NCBI GenBank assembly: GCA_030745885.1
Contig: JASLNR010000050.1
Span: 1-57,562, forward strand
Length of the DNA stretch: 57,562 bases
Source: Candidatus Thalassarchaeaceae archaeon
Lineage (GTDB): Archaea; Thermoplasmatota; Poseidoniia; Poseidoniales; Thalassarchaeaceae
Direction of reading: 5' to 3'
Shown here: one piece after another, positions 30,449 through 38,679 of the stretch
How the letters are laid out: each line of letters begins with the position of its first letter
How positions within the stretch are numbered: position 1 is the first letter of the stretch
Position numbers and translations under genes: made by a program
Notes under the pieces: model-generated
Database searches by the model: none
Seen by the model: only the letters and a program-made list of their open reading frames with translations
What the model was told of the DNA's origin: nothing

Positions 30449-31185
30449 TCTCCCTCACCCCCTCCAGCGTAGGTCAGCCAGTCGATATCGGACTCGCTGA
30501 GGTTCTGGGCCAGCCGATCTGTCTGGTCGATGGTCTGCACTTTGGAGAGGTCAATGTGCTTTTGGAAGGCCTCCCTGACCCTTGACTGAACCTCGGCGAC
30601 CGTGCCTTGGGCGTCTAGGCCAACCATCCGGCCCTGCTCAACCAGGCCCGAGTAGATGTCCGAGACCTTGCCTTGGAAGATCCTGTACGACTCGAACGGG
30701 TCGGTCGTCCACCCCATGTCCATTCCGGCCTCATAGAACTTCAGCTTGGGCCTTCCCTTCGCAATACGGTCGAAGCTGACGTCGACAGGGACGTCAAAGT
30801 ACAGAGTCAGGTCGGGCTCTCGGGCGAACGCGTAGGTTGCCTCGATGACCTCGGCCGAAACGTCCCTAGAGCCGTCTCTGGCCATGGCCGTGTACTTGTA
30901 GCGGTCGCAGATCACGATTCCATCGATCTCGAGGACCGGTTCTATCTGTCGCGCCCACCTGTCGGCGAAGTCTGCAGCGTGAACCAGATGGAAGGTGATT
31001 GGCAGCAGTCTGCGGGTGCTCTTGCCAATCTTGGTGGCCTCCTTGACAATCTTGCTGGAATTCCACTCGGTGTGATACACGGGGAGCCCCTTCGCGCGCA
31101 GCCAGTGGTAGAGCAACTTGGCTTGGGTGCTCTTTCCAGAGCCGTCCATTCCCTCGACGGCTATCAGTATGCCCTTTTTCGCCAA
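30445..31185 (-). CDS. tmk: Thymidylate kinase
   Basis: A 246-residue kinase with canonical P-loop EGMDGSGKSTQAKLL, the DRYKYTAMARDG motif (substrate base and catalytic residues) and a lid region around AKGRPKLKFYEAGMD. It phosphorylates dTMP to dTDP in DNA-precursor synthesis. The C-terminal 45 residues (about 200-246) exceed the usual length and look helical and acidic. The following overlapping gene is a divergent paralogue. A 79-bp gap separates it from the AbrB-PhoU gene upstream on the same strand. Confidence 0.85.
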   Translation of the reverse strand: MAKKGILIAVEGMDGSGKSTQAKLLYHWLRAKGLPVYHTEWNSSKIVKEATKIGKSTRRLLPITFHLVHAADFADRWARQIEPVLEIDGIVICDRYKYTAMARDGSRDVSAEVIEATYAFAREPDLTLYFDVPVDVSFDRIAKGRPKLKFYEAGMDMGWTTDPFESYRIFQGKVSDIYSGLVEQGRMVGLDAQGTVAEVQSRVREAFQKHIDLSKVQTIDQTDRLAQNLSESDIDWLTYAGGGEGE

Positions 31186-31264
31186 TTGATCACCAATTCA
31201 CCCAATGTGCCGTGTTGGGCGCAGGGAGTGCGCGCCCGAGGAGGCGTATTAGGGTGTAGGCACC

Positions 31265-32302
31265 TCAATTCCTCTTAATAGAGTCGTATGCCATCATATT
31301 GAGGAGAATCTCGCCAAAATCCCTAGCATAGGCGCATAGGCGGCGGGTAGATTCGGAAATCCTGTCCTCGAAGAGGAGCGGGGTAGCCTTCCCTTTACCT
31401 GTCCAGAGGCCTTCCTCGTGCCTCTCCAATTCTAGTTGCGCGTCCTTGAGGGAGTTTCGCGCGGCCTCTATCTCGTGCGAATCTCGGGTCCTCAGGTTAA
31501 TCATGAGCGATTTGATGGACTCCATCCAGATCGGTAGGGCCACAAGGGGCAGCTCCCCGGGATCGATGTGGGGACGGGGGTCAGTCTCCAGGGTCATCTT
31601 GGCCATTTGGTTCGCATGGTCCATCATCCGCTCGAGGGAGCGTGCGAGGTTGGCATGCTCGACCCCCTGCTTGCGATTGAGGGCCAGGGACTTGACGATA
31701 TGTGGCGAATCCAGCATCGATCCGACCTGCCTCTCGATTAGATACTGCAGGCCGTCGACCTCCCTCTCGCGCTCCTCGTGATCGATAATCATCTCCTCAT
31801 CACCCCCGCCTAGCACGTCCACAATGTCACGAACCAGTGAGGACAGCAGCAGGTACATCCGATTCAGGCTCGCTTGCAAGGGCAGCTCACCGGCGTTGAG
31901 GAGGCTGACTAGGCGAGCGCTGGAGTCAGACTGCTCTCCAATCTCGAAACCCCGGGTAGATCGCAGGAAACGACGTATCTCAGTACGGACCTTGCGGTTC
32001 AAAGGGCGTTCGCTCCGCACGATAATTTCCAAGGCTCCTGAGATGTAAGCACCCATTAGGTGATCGTACAGAGCCCCTTTTGGTAGGCCGTCTAAATCTA
32101 GGGAGATTTGTGTTCTCTGTTCCTCCACGACATCTAGTGGCGACAGCGACAGTTCCCCGCTTGGCCTCCAATCGACGCGAAGGCCATCCCTAGCAGCGAG
32201 ATTGTTCGCAATCACCCATGGCTTCGGAAGGCTCAGGGTGTATGTCGCGCCCCCTGTGAGTTGCAATCTTCGGACATCTTGTTCACCAGGGCCGATGGAC
32301 AT
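31265..32302 (-). CDS. AbrB-PhoU phosphate-uptake regulator
   Basis: A 345-residue protein. Residues about 8-58 resemble a SpoVT/AbrB swapped-hairpin DNA-binding domain (RRLQLTGGATYTLSLPKPW, then LRVDWRPSGELSLSP). The rest is helical with two PhoU-like bundles (LVRDIVDVLGG...EREREVDGLQYLIERQV; ARSLERMMDHANQMAKMT). This archaeal fusion is linked to phosphate transporters. Here it lies head-to-head with a PiT permease that carries a DUF47 domain, with paired TAATC/GATTA elements between the starts; it probably binds there and controls both genes (inference). Confidence 0.85.
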   Translation of the reverse strand: MSIGPGEQDVRRLQLTGGATYTLSLPKPWVIANNLAARDGLRVDWRPSGELSLSPLDVVEEQRTQISLDLDGLPKGALYDHLMGAYISGALEIIVRSERPLNRKVRTEIRRFLRSTRGFEIGEQSDSSARLVSLLNAGELPLQASLNRMYLLLSSLVRDIVDVLGGGDEEMIIDHEEREREVDGLQYLIERQVGSMLDSPHIVKSLALNRKQGVEHANLARSLERMMDHANQMAKMTLETDPRPHIDPGELPLVALPIWMESIKSLMINLRTRDSHEIEAARNSLKDAQLELERHEEGLWTGKGKATPLLFEDRISESTRRLCAYARDFGEILLNMMAYDSIKRN

Positions 32303-32378
32303 GATTACGCTAATCTAATTATTACTATATAGATTACGTAAGTTCTCTATCAAATATCTCTAGCGATGCGGCGGTGCC
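32303..32378. promoter_or_regulatory. Divergent phosphate promoter/operator with TAATC/GATTA elements
   Basis: The 76-bp gap between the AbrB-PhoU gene and the PiT gene is AT-rich. It contains GATTA-CGC-TAATC (32303-32315, a perfect inverted repeat) and TAATCTA...TAGATTA (32311-32317 and 32330-32336, another perfect inverted repeat, 12-bp spacer). An ATTACTATATAG stretch at 32321-32332 resembles a TATA box shared by or overlapping these elements. The arrangement suits autoregulation by the AbrB-domain protein. Confidence 0.55.
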
Positions 32379-34496
32379 ATGGGGCCGTTGATGACGCTGG
32401 TTCTGTTCGTCTCGGTAGTTGTCTGCGCGTATCTGGCGTGGAACATCGGTGCGAATGATGTTGCGAATGCGATGGGGACCTCTGTCGGATCTCGCGCTCT
32501 GACACTCAAGCAAGCTGTGATAGTGGCGGCCGTCTTCGAGTTCGCAGGCGCCTTCTTCGCCGGAGATGCGGTGACCGACACCGTTCGGAAGGGGATTCTT
32601 TCAGTGGACTTCGAGACTGTGTCGGAGAGTTTCGCCAACGACCTGATGTACGCATTCATTGCAGCCATGATGGCTGCTGCAGTCTGGCTCACGATAGCCA
32701 CGAGGTACGGCCTCCCAGTATCTACCACTCACAGCATCATCGGCGGAATAGTGGGCGTTGGCCTGATCATGGAGGTCCAACACGATACCCCCCTAATCGA
32801 CTGGGGGGTTGTCCAGAAGGTTGCCATGTCGTGGGTTGCCAGCCCATTGATGGGCGGTTTGTTCGCATTCTTCACTTTCTGGATTATCCGAGCGGCGATT
32901 CTCAATGCACCGAATCCAGAGTCGCGCTCGCGATGGGTTGCACCAATACTCGCAATACCGACGTTCTTCGTTCTTGGCGTGGCATTGCAGTTCAAGGCCC
33001 TCAAGGGATTCTTCTCTAGAGCCCAGAGCAATGGTTGGATAGAAAACAAGTATGACTGGATACCAGTCAATGAGAACGGGGTCTGGAATCCAATGGCGGA
33101 GGACGCCTGGATTCCGATCAACAGCCTCATCCTAGCCGGCATCAGCTCCATAATCGCCGCAGCGGTTCTGGCTTACATCCTGAGAAACTACGACTTCAAG
33201 GGGGAGGAGGATGGCTTCCACGGAGTTGAGAGGATTTTTGTCTGGTTGCAAGTCATCGCTGCTGCCTACGTCGCCTTCGCCCACGGAGCCAACGACCGAT
33301 CGAACGCTATCGGACCCATGGCAGCAGTATACCAGATCCTTGTTAGTGGTGGAGAAATCACAGCCAAAGCTGATGTTCCGACCTGGCTGGTGCTACTCGG
33401 AAGCGCTGGTATAGCCATCGGTGTGATGACCTGGGGATGGAGGGTCATGGAGACCATTGGAAACAAAATTACCGACATCACCCCTACTCGTGGCTTCGCC
33501 GCTACATTTGGTGCGGCGACCACTGTCCTGATCTTCTCCATGCCATTCCTTGCAGTTCCCGTTTCCACCACTCACACGCTCGTTGGTGCTGTGGTGGGAG
33601 TCGGACTTGCAGGAGGTGCCAAAGCCGTCGATTTCAGGGTCTTCGGCAAGATTGTCGCCTCGTGGCTGGCAAGCCTGCCGGCGGCAGGTTTCGGCTCCAT
33701 TGTCATCTTCGTGGCAGCGGGGTCTGATCCCATAAAGCTGCTAATCGTAATTCCGATTGCCTTCGCAGCGGTCATCTATTCCATCTGGGCCACCAGAGAT
33801 GGTGAGGTGTTTGTGGACGAGGCTCTTGCCGAAGTGGGTAGTTCAGATGTCGGTGGGCCGACGTACTTCGAGCTCTTCCATACTCATGCCGAGGCCGTCG
33901 AGGAGACGGTGATCCACATGCTGGAAGCCGTAAACGTGGCTGCTGAAGGGAATGACCCATCCAAGGAGATCAAGGAGACGGTTTCAGCTGAGCTCAGGGC
34001 GGACAACATCAAAAGCGCCCTCCGCAGGAAGATAGGTCTTGGTCAATGGAGTCTTATTCTGAGATCGGAGGACTTCCTTGGGATGATTGGCAAGCAGGAC
34101 CGTATTGCCGACTACGCCCAGAACGTCGCCGAGCAATTGTCCTTCAGACCACTGTATGACAACTCGGAAGCAAGAATAATGCTCAAGGAGATGGCAGAGG
34201 CCGTTGCCAAGACCACCTCCTTGTACGAGGATTCTGTAGCGGAATTGCTCGACCTCTCCCTATCGGGGTACACTAAGGCTGGTCGAGAGAGGCTCAGGGA
34301 TCTGATTGACGCTGTCAATCTCGCGGAGCACGAGGCTGATTTGGTCGAGAGTCGGGCTGCCGCCTTCGTGTTCAGTCATGGCGAGGACGCGCCACTAGCA
34401 GCCGTGCATATGTATCGGGTTCTGCAAAGGATGGATGACGTGGCCAATGCCTGCGAAACGGCTGCTAACGCGATGCTCCCCCTCGTCTACAATTAG
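32379..34496 (+). CDS. PiT-family phosphate permease fused to a PhoU-like (DUF47) domain
   Basis: A 705-residue protein. Residues 1 to about 480 are an inorganic phosphate transporter of the PiT family, with both inverted repeats visible: AWNIGANDVANAMGTSVGS near residue 20 and AHGANDRSNAIGPMA near 307, each followed by a VSTTHS/VSTTHT helix. From about 495 a helical domain starts with FELFHTHAEAVEETVIHML and resembles the DUF47/PhoU-like Pit accessory protein, usually a separate gene. The permease imports phosphate, driven by H+ or Na+; the attached domain may gate it. A long cytoplasmic or external loop between the halves holds a tryptophan-rich stretch. Confidence 0.88.
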   Translation: MGPLMTLVLFVSVVVCAYLAWNIGANDVANAMGTSVGSRALTLKQAVIVAAVFEFAGAFFAGDAVTDTVRKGILSVDFETVSESFANDLMYAFIAAMMAAAVWLTIATRYGLPVSTTHSIIGGIVGVGLIMEVQHDTPLIDWGVVQKVAMSWVASPLMGGLFAFFTFWIIRAAILNAPNPESRSRWVAPILAIPTFFVLGVALQFKALKGFFSRAQSNGWIENKYDWIPVNENGVWNPMAEDAWIPINSLILAGISSIIAAAVLAYILRNYDFKGEEDGFHGVERIFVWLQVIAAAYVAFAHGANDRSNAIGPMAAVYQILVSGGEITAKADVPTWLVLLGSAGIAIGVMTWGWRVMETIGNKITDITPTRGFAATFGAATTVLIFSMPFLAVPVSTTHTLVGAVVGVGLAGGAKAVDFRVFGKIVASWLASLPAAGFGSIVIFVAAGSDPIKLLIVIPIAFAAVIYSIWATRDGEVFVDEALAEVGSSDVGGPTYFELFHTHAEAVEETVIHMLEAVNVAAEGNDPSKEIKETVSAELRADNIKSALRRKIGLGQWSLILRSEDFLGMIGKQDRIADYAQNVAEQLSFRPLYDNSEARIMLKEMAEAVAKTTSLYEDSVAELLDLSLSGYTKAGRERLRDLIDAVNLAEHEADLVESRAAAFVFSHGEDAPLAAVHMYRVLQRMDDVANACETAANAMLPLVYN

Positions 34497-34497
34497 A

Positions 34498-35277
34498 TCA
34501 TACCCAACCGGCTTCCTCGGCGAAGGCCTGGGGGCCCTTCGACTCGATCAGAGCGAACTGTGGTCTACACATAGCCCAGACGAGATGCCCCATGGCCACG
34601 CCGGTCACGAAGTCGAAGGCGTAATGCTGCTTGGTGGTCATAATGCTGATACTGAGCAGGGCCAACTCCAGCCACAGCAGGACGAGGAAGGGCTTGGCCA
34701 GAGAACTCCCCTTGTACTCTCTGACCACCCACATAGTCATCATGCGGGTAAGGAAGTAGGCATGGACCACGTGGAGGCTGGGCCACGCGTTCCACGGGTT
34801 ATCCGAGGAGTGGATGAGCTCGAACATGGATGTCTGCCATGCGTTCATCGAGTCCCAGTCGAGCTGGTCCCTGAGATCGACCTCGGCCGGCATGACCAGG
34901 TGGAAGGAGGTGCAGAGGATTGTGGCCGAGATTAGCGCCTGCATTCCCACAGCCAGCTCCGCCCTCCCCCTGTCATCCCTAGGACCGAGGGCCAGTGTCA
35001 CTGGGTAGAACAGGTATAGCGCGGAATACGGCAGAATCATCCAATAGACCGGTGGAATCTGACGGTCTAACGCTGCCTCTGGGTCCCAGACAGTCTCTAG
35101 GAAGTGGTGTGAGATGCTGTTCGAAATCAGGTAGGGCGCGACCACCAGAAATAGCCCTATCAGGAACATCTCGGTGGGGAACCACCTCCCTCCCCAGCGC
35201 TCCCGCCGCGACCACGACGGCGCCCAGAATCCCTCCCAGGGGGAAGTCAGCCTTGACAGGAGTCCCTCATTGACCAT
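34498..35277 (-). CDS. PAP2-like membrane protein (inositol-phosphotransferase-like)
   Basis: A 259-residue protein with about six helices. NAWPSLHVVHA (the SxxH phosphatase motif) and TTKQHYAFDFVTG (the HxxxD motif) identify the PAP2 superfamily, nearest in layout to the Aur1/Ipt1-type group that transfers phospho-head groups or dephosphorylates lipid phosphates. The lipid substrate is unknown; archaeal phospholipid remodelling is possible. It starts 11 bp inside the end of the upstream symporter gene, suggesting one transcript with the symporter and pruA, though no functional link is clear. Confidence 0.75.
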   Translation of the reverse strand: MVNEGLLSRLTSPWEGFWAPSWSRRERWGGRWFPTEMFLIGLFLVVAPYLISNSISHHFLETVWDPEAALDRQIPPVYWMILPYSALYLFYPVTLALGPRDDRGRAELAVGMQALISATILCTSFHLVMPAEVDLRDQLDWDSMNAWQTSMFELIHSSDNPWNAWPSLHVVHAYFLTRMMTMWVVREYKGSSLAKPFLVLLWLELALLSISIMTTKQHYAFDFVTGVAMGHLVWAMCRPQFALIESKGPQAFAEEAGWV

Positions 35278-36700
35278 GGAATACCTCGTCTGGAAGGGCG
35301 TAAGATCCTGCCACAGTCACGACGGCAGACCCGATCAGGGCCGACAGGAAGACCCCCAGATTCGCGAGTCCGATCTCGTTGGTTGGGGATATCAGATATC
35401 CCAGCCCGGTGCTCAGATCGCTGGTGACGGTCCCGTAGGCCACCACTGAGGCCAATCCGGACACCGCCCCCACCAGCGCGCCCCTAGAGGAGGTTGTCGG
35501 CCAGAGGGTCAGTAGTACGGGGGCGACGGTGGCGGTCGCCAGCAGGTCGGCGAACAGGAAAATCTTGAAGACGCTCAAGGCATCCATGGTGGAGGCGAAG
35601 TAGATCGCTACCGGTATTACTGCAATCGTCGCAGCCCGAGCCTGGCTCAGCCCCATCCTGCCATCGGAGAGATCGCACGCTAGTGACGCGACGATGGCGT
35701 TCTGCAGGGTGTCAGCGCTCGAGCACACAAGAGCGACGGAAAGGACGACGAATGCCGCTATGAGCAGGCTGCCAGCGTCCTCGATGAGATAGAAGAAGGC
35801 TGCAGAGGGGTCCGCTGCAGCACCCCTACCAGCGACGACCGTGCCGAGGAACCCCATGAAAAGGACAAGGGGGAGGACCAGGGCCGAGGCCATCACCGCC
35901 CCCTTCCTCAATGCCTCGTCATTCTCAGAGGCCCATGCTCTCTGCCAGTTCCCCTGAGAGAACATCTCAGCGGCGGTGATGGCGACGACCAGCGCGAGTC
36001 CGGACTTGAACGAGTCCATGTAGGACATGCTGCCTATGGACCACTCATCCTCCGGGTTGTACGCCTTCGCATCGTCGATTAGCTGCCCCAAATCCGTTCC
36101 TAAGAGGATGAGTAGAAGGGCGATGGCCAGCCAGAGTATCATCCAAGCCTGAAAGCGGTCGGTCTGCAGGGAGGCAGGCAGGCCACCGTATGCCGTGTAG
36201 GCGGCTGTGACTATCGCTACGGCGGCCATGGGCACCAGCGGTTCCATGCCAGTGAGGATGTCCATGCCCTTTCCGATAGCTGTGAACTCGGCGAATAGGA
36301 AAGTGAACATGTAGAGCACCGAGATAATGCCCACATAGGCTTGCATTGGCCGGCCGAGTCGCTTGGCAACGTAATCGGCTAAGGTGATGCCGTCGGGAAG
36401 CTGCTCGCGAATCAGTGGCCCGACATATGCCAGCAGCAAGAAGGGGGTCGCTGAGGAGAGCGCGTATCCCACCACGTCCCAGAAGCCGCCGAAGTATCCG
36501 ACCTCCGATGGGCCAAAAAGTATCCAGACGCCCATTCCGGAGGCAAAAAGGCTCAGGCCGATGCGCACCCAGCTCTGACTGCCGCGCGCGGACAAGTAGG
36601 TGTCCGAGTCCATCTCCTGCTCGGCCGCAGCAGTGTACCCGACGTAGCCAAAGAAGGCCAGAGTCCCCAGGAGTAGGACGTAGGAGGTCGTCGAGTCCAT
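35267..36700 (-). CDS. Sodium:solute symporter (SSS family), possibly proline/amino acid
   Basis: A 477-residue transporter with about 13 helices. SARGSQSWVRIGLSLFASGM and GYALSSATPFLLLAYVGP are the usual TM2-TM3 region, AYGGLPASLQTDRFQAWMI is the family signature, and LVCSSADTLQNAIVAS carries the Ser/Asp Na+-site region of TM8. Stop and start overlap with the P5C dehydrogenase gene (TGATG), so the two are co-expressed; proline or glutamate uptake is thus a reasonable guess, since P5C dehydrogenase is the second enzyme of proline degradation. An in-frame TTG one codon upstream is a less likely start. Confidence 0.82.
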   Translation of the reverse strand: MDSTTSYVLLLGTLAFFGYVGYTAAAEQEMDSDTYLSARGSQSWVRIGLSLFASGMGVWILFGPSEVGYFGGFWDVVGYALSSATPFLLLAYVGPLIREQLPDGITLADYVAKRLGRPMQAYVGIISVLYMFTFLFAEFTAIGKGMDILTGMEPLVPMAAVAIVTAAYTAYGGLPASLQTDRFQAWMILWLAIALLLILLGTDLGQLIDDAKAYNPEDEWSIGSMSYMDSFKSGLALVVAITAAEMFSQGNWQRAWASENDEALRKGAVMASALVLPLVLFMGFLGTVVAGRGAAADPSAAFFYLIEDAGSLLIAAFVVLSVALVCSSADTLQNAIVASLACDLSDGRMGLSQARAATIAVIPVAIYFASTMDALSVFKIFLFADLLATATVAPVLLTLWPTTSSRGALVGAVSGLASVVAYGTVTSDLSTGLGYLISPTNEIGLANLGVFLSALIGSAVVTVAGSYALPDEVFHGQ

Positions 36701-38319
36701 CAATCATCACCCATGAACGGATATCTCCAGTCCTGGGGTATGTCGAGGGTTCGCTTGACCGAGCGCGGGCTGATCCAGCGCAGCAGGTTCAGCGGCCCTC
36801 CCGCCTTGTCATTGGTGCCGCTGGCACGCGCTCCCCCGAATGGCTGCTGGCCGACCACCGCACCGGTCGGCTTGTCGTTGATGTAGAAGTTCCCGGCAGT
36901 GAAGCGTAGGGCGTCGAACGCCCTCTGGACATTCGCCTCGTCAGTGGCGAAGATGGAGCCGGTAAGCGCGTATGGTGATGCCTCGTCGCACAGCCCTAGG
37001 ACCTCCTCGAAGTCGTCGTCATCGTAGACGTAAACTGTGAGCACTGGTCCGAATATCTCCTCGGTCATCGACTCGGAGGTCGGGTTCGTGGTGACGATAA
37101 TGGTGGGCTCGACGAACCAGCCCGTGCTTCCGTCGCTGCCGCCACCGACTATGACCTCGCAGCAGTCACGCCCCTGGGCTCGCTCGATATAGCCGGTGAT
37201 CTTGTCGAAGGCGCGCTGGTCGATGACAGCGGTCATGAAGTTAGCGAAGTCACGGGCATCGCCCATCCGGATCTTGCGGATCTCGGTGCACAGGTCGTCG
37301 GATATGGCGGCCCACACGGTCTGCGGGATGTACGCTCGGCTCGCTGCGCTGCACTTCTGCCCCTGATACTCGAAGGCGCCGCGCAGCAGGGCGACCATCA
37401 GTCCCTGCCTGTCGCATTCGGGATGGGCGATCACGAAGTCCTTGCCCCCGGTCTCGCCGACGATCCGCGGGTATGATCTCAGGTTTGGCAGAGCCATCCC
37501 AATCTCCTGCCAGAGCCCTTGGAAGGTGGCGGTGGAGCCGGTGAAGTGCAGGCCTGCGAAGTCCGGGTTGGCTAGGGCGGCCTCGGTTATCTCCGCGCCC
37601 GAGCCGGGAAGGAAGTTGATGACGCCGGCAGGCAGGCCGGCCTCCATCATCAGTCGCATCAGCATGTAGTTAGAATGGTACGAGTTGCGGCTGGGCTTCC
37701 ACACTGAAGTGCAGCCGACAACGGCAGGTGCGCAGGGCAGGTTTCCGGCTATGCTCGTGAAGTTGAACGGGGTGATGGCTAGGACGAAGCCCTCGAGGGG
37801 CCGAATCTCCGTGGAGTTCTGAGTTCCCGGAGGGGAAACCAGTGGCTGGAAGTCATCGTGGAAGCCGCGCGCGTAGTGGCAGTTGAAGCGCCAGAAGTCA
37901 ATCAGCTCGCAAGCAGCGTCTATCTCCGCTTGGAAGGCCGACTTGGATTGGTTGAGCATGGTGGCCGCGTTGACTCGCATCCTCCAATCGCCAGCCAGCA
38001 GGTCGGCGCAGCGCTCGAAGACCGCGCATCTTCCCTCAAGCCCGAGGGTGATCCAATCTGCCTGTGCGGCGACCGCCGCCGCACAGGCGGCCTCCATCTC
38101 CCCTCTGCCCGCTAGGTGGACGTTGGCCAGAACGTGGCCGTGGTCGTGAGGGATTACTTGGGTGGCGGTGGTGCCAGTGTAGACCTCCTCGCCGTTGATG
38201 ATGCAAGGTATATCGATAACCTCGCCCATCTGGCGGTCCATCTCGGCCTGAAGCTCGTCCGTCTCGGGACTTCCGGGAGCGTATCCTAGGATGGGCTCGT
38301 TGCTAGGGTGACCTGCCAC
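36700..38319 (-). CDS. pruA: 1-pyrroline-5-carboxylate (glutamate semialdehyde) dehydrogenase
   Basis: A 539-residue aldehyde dehydrogenase. AITPFNFTSIAGNLPCAPAV, VWKPSRNSYHSN, LHFTGSTATF, VGETGGKDFV (general base Glu), and YQGQKCSAASRAYIP (catalytic Cys) match PruA of the monofunctional type found in eukaryotic mitochondria (ALDH4A1) and some prokaryotes. It oxidises glutamate semialdehyde to glutamate with NAD+, finishing proline or ornithine breakdown. No proline dehydrogenase gene is in the window. It overlaps the symporter gene. The length equals that of the eukaryotic enzyme without its targeting peptide. Confidence 0.93.
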   Translation of the reverse strand: MAGHPSNEPILGYAPGSPETDELQAEMDRQMGEVIDIPCIINGEEVYTGTTATQVIPHDHGHVLANVHLAGRGEMEAACAAAVAAQADWITLGLEGRCAVFERCADLLAGDWRMRVNAATMLNQSKSAFQAEIDAACELIDFWRFNCHYARGFHDDFQPLVSPPGTQNSTEIRPLEGFVLAITPFNFTSIAGNLPCAPAVVGCTSVWKPSRNSYHSNYMLMRLMMEAGLPAGVINFLPGSGAEITEAALANPDFAGLHFTGSTATFQGLWQEIGMALPNLRSYPRIVGETGGKDFVIAHPECDRQGLMVALLRGAFEYQGQKCSAASRAYIPQTVWAAISDDLCTEIRKIRMGDARDFANFMTAVIDQRAFDKITGYIERAQGRDCCEVIVGGGSDGSTGWFVEPTIIVTTNPTSESMTEEIFGPVLTVYVYDDDDFEEVLGLCDEASPYALTGSIFATDEANVQRAFDALRFTAGNFYINDKPTGAVVGQQPFGGARASGTNDKAGGPLNLLRWISPRSVKRTLDIPQDWRYPFMGDD

Positions 38320-38364
38320 GCCTTTTCGAGTGGGGGCTCAACTAACATTGTTGCGCCCGGCGTC

Positions 38365-38655
38365 TCAGGACCATTCTTTGGGCTCGTCCTTCTTCTCCTT
38401 CTTCCATGCCCGGTAGCAGGGCTTGCACAAGGAGACCCTGCGGACCTTCCTAGAGACGCCCGACGATCCCCACACCTCGACTGCTCTGTCGTAAGCCATC
38501 TTGCGGCCCCCGATCTTCTTGTCCGCCCAGTTGTCGCAGCCGGCGATATCGCACCTAATCTGGCCCTCGTACTCCTCGGGCTCCCCGTCCTTAGAGGCGC
38601 CCCTGGAATCTCCAGCATCCTTGCGGCGCTTGCGAGCCCTCGACTTGAATCCCAT
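38365..38655 (-). CDS. Small basic protein with four cysteines (putative zinc-binding), unknown
   Basis: A 96-residue protein with a basic N-terminus (FKSRARKRRKDAG), cysteines at 35 and 40 (RCDIAGCDNWADKKI) and at 77 and 80 (LCKPCYRAWKK), and a lysine/glutamate tail. The C-x4-C...C-x2-C set could hold one zinc ion. The family was not recognised. Composition (38 charged or polar residues at both ends) suggests nucleic-acid contact. It lies 24 bp after purA on the same strand and 45 bp before pruA. Confidence 0.6.
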   Translation of the reverse strand: MGFKSRARKRRKDAGDSRGASKDGEPEEYEGQIRCDIAGCDNWADKKIGGRKMAYDRAVEVWGSSGVSRKVRRVSLCKPCYRAWKKEKKDEPKEWS

Positions 38656-38679
38656 GCGCCGCTCGGCTCAGCATGGCGA

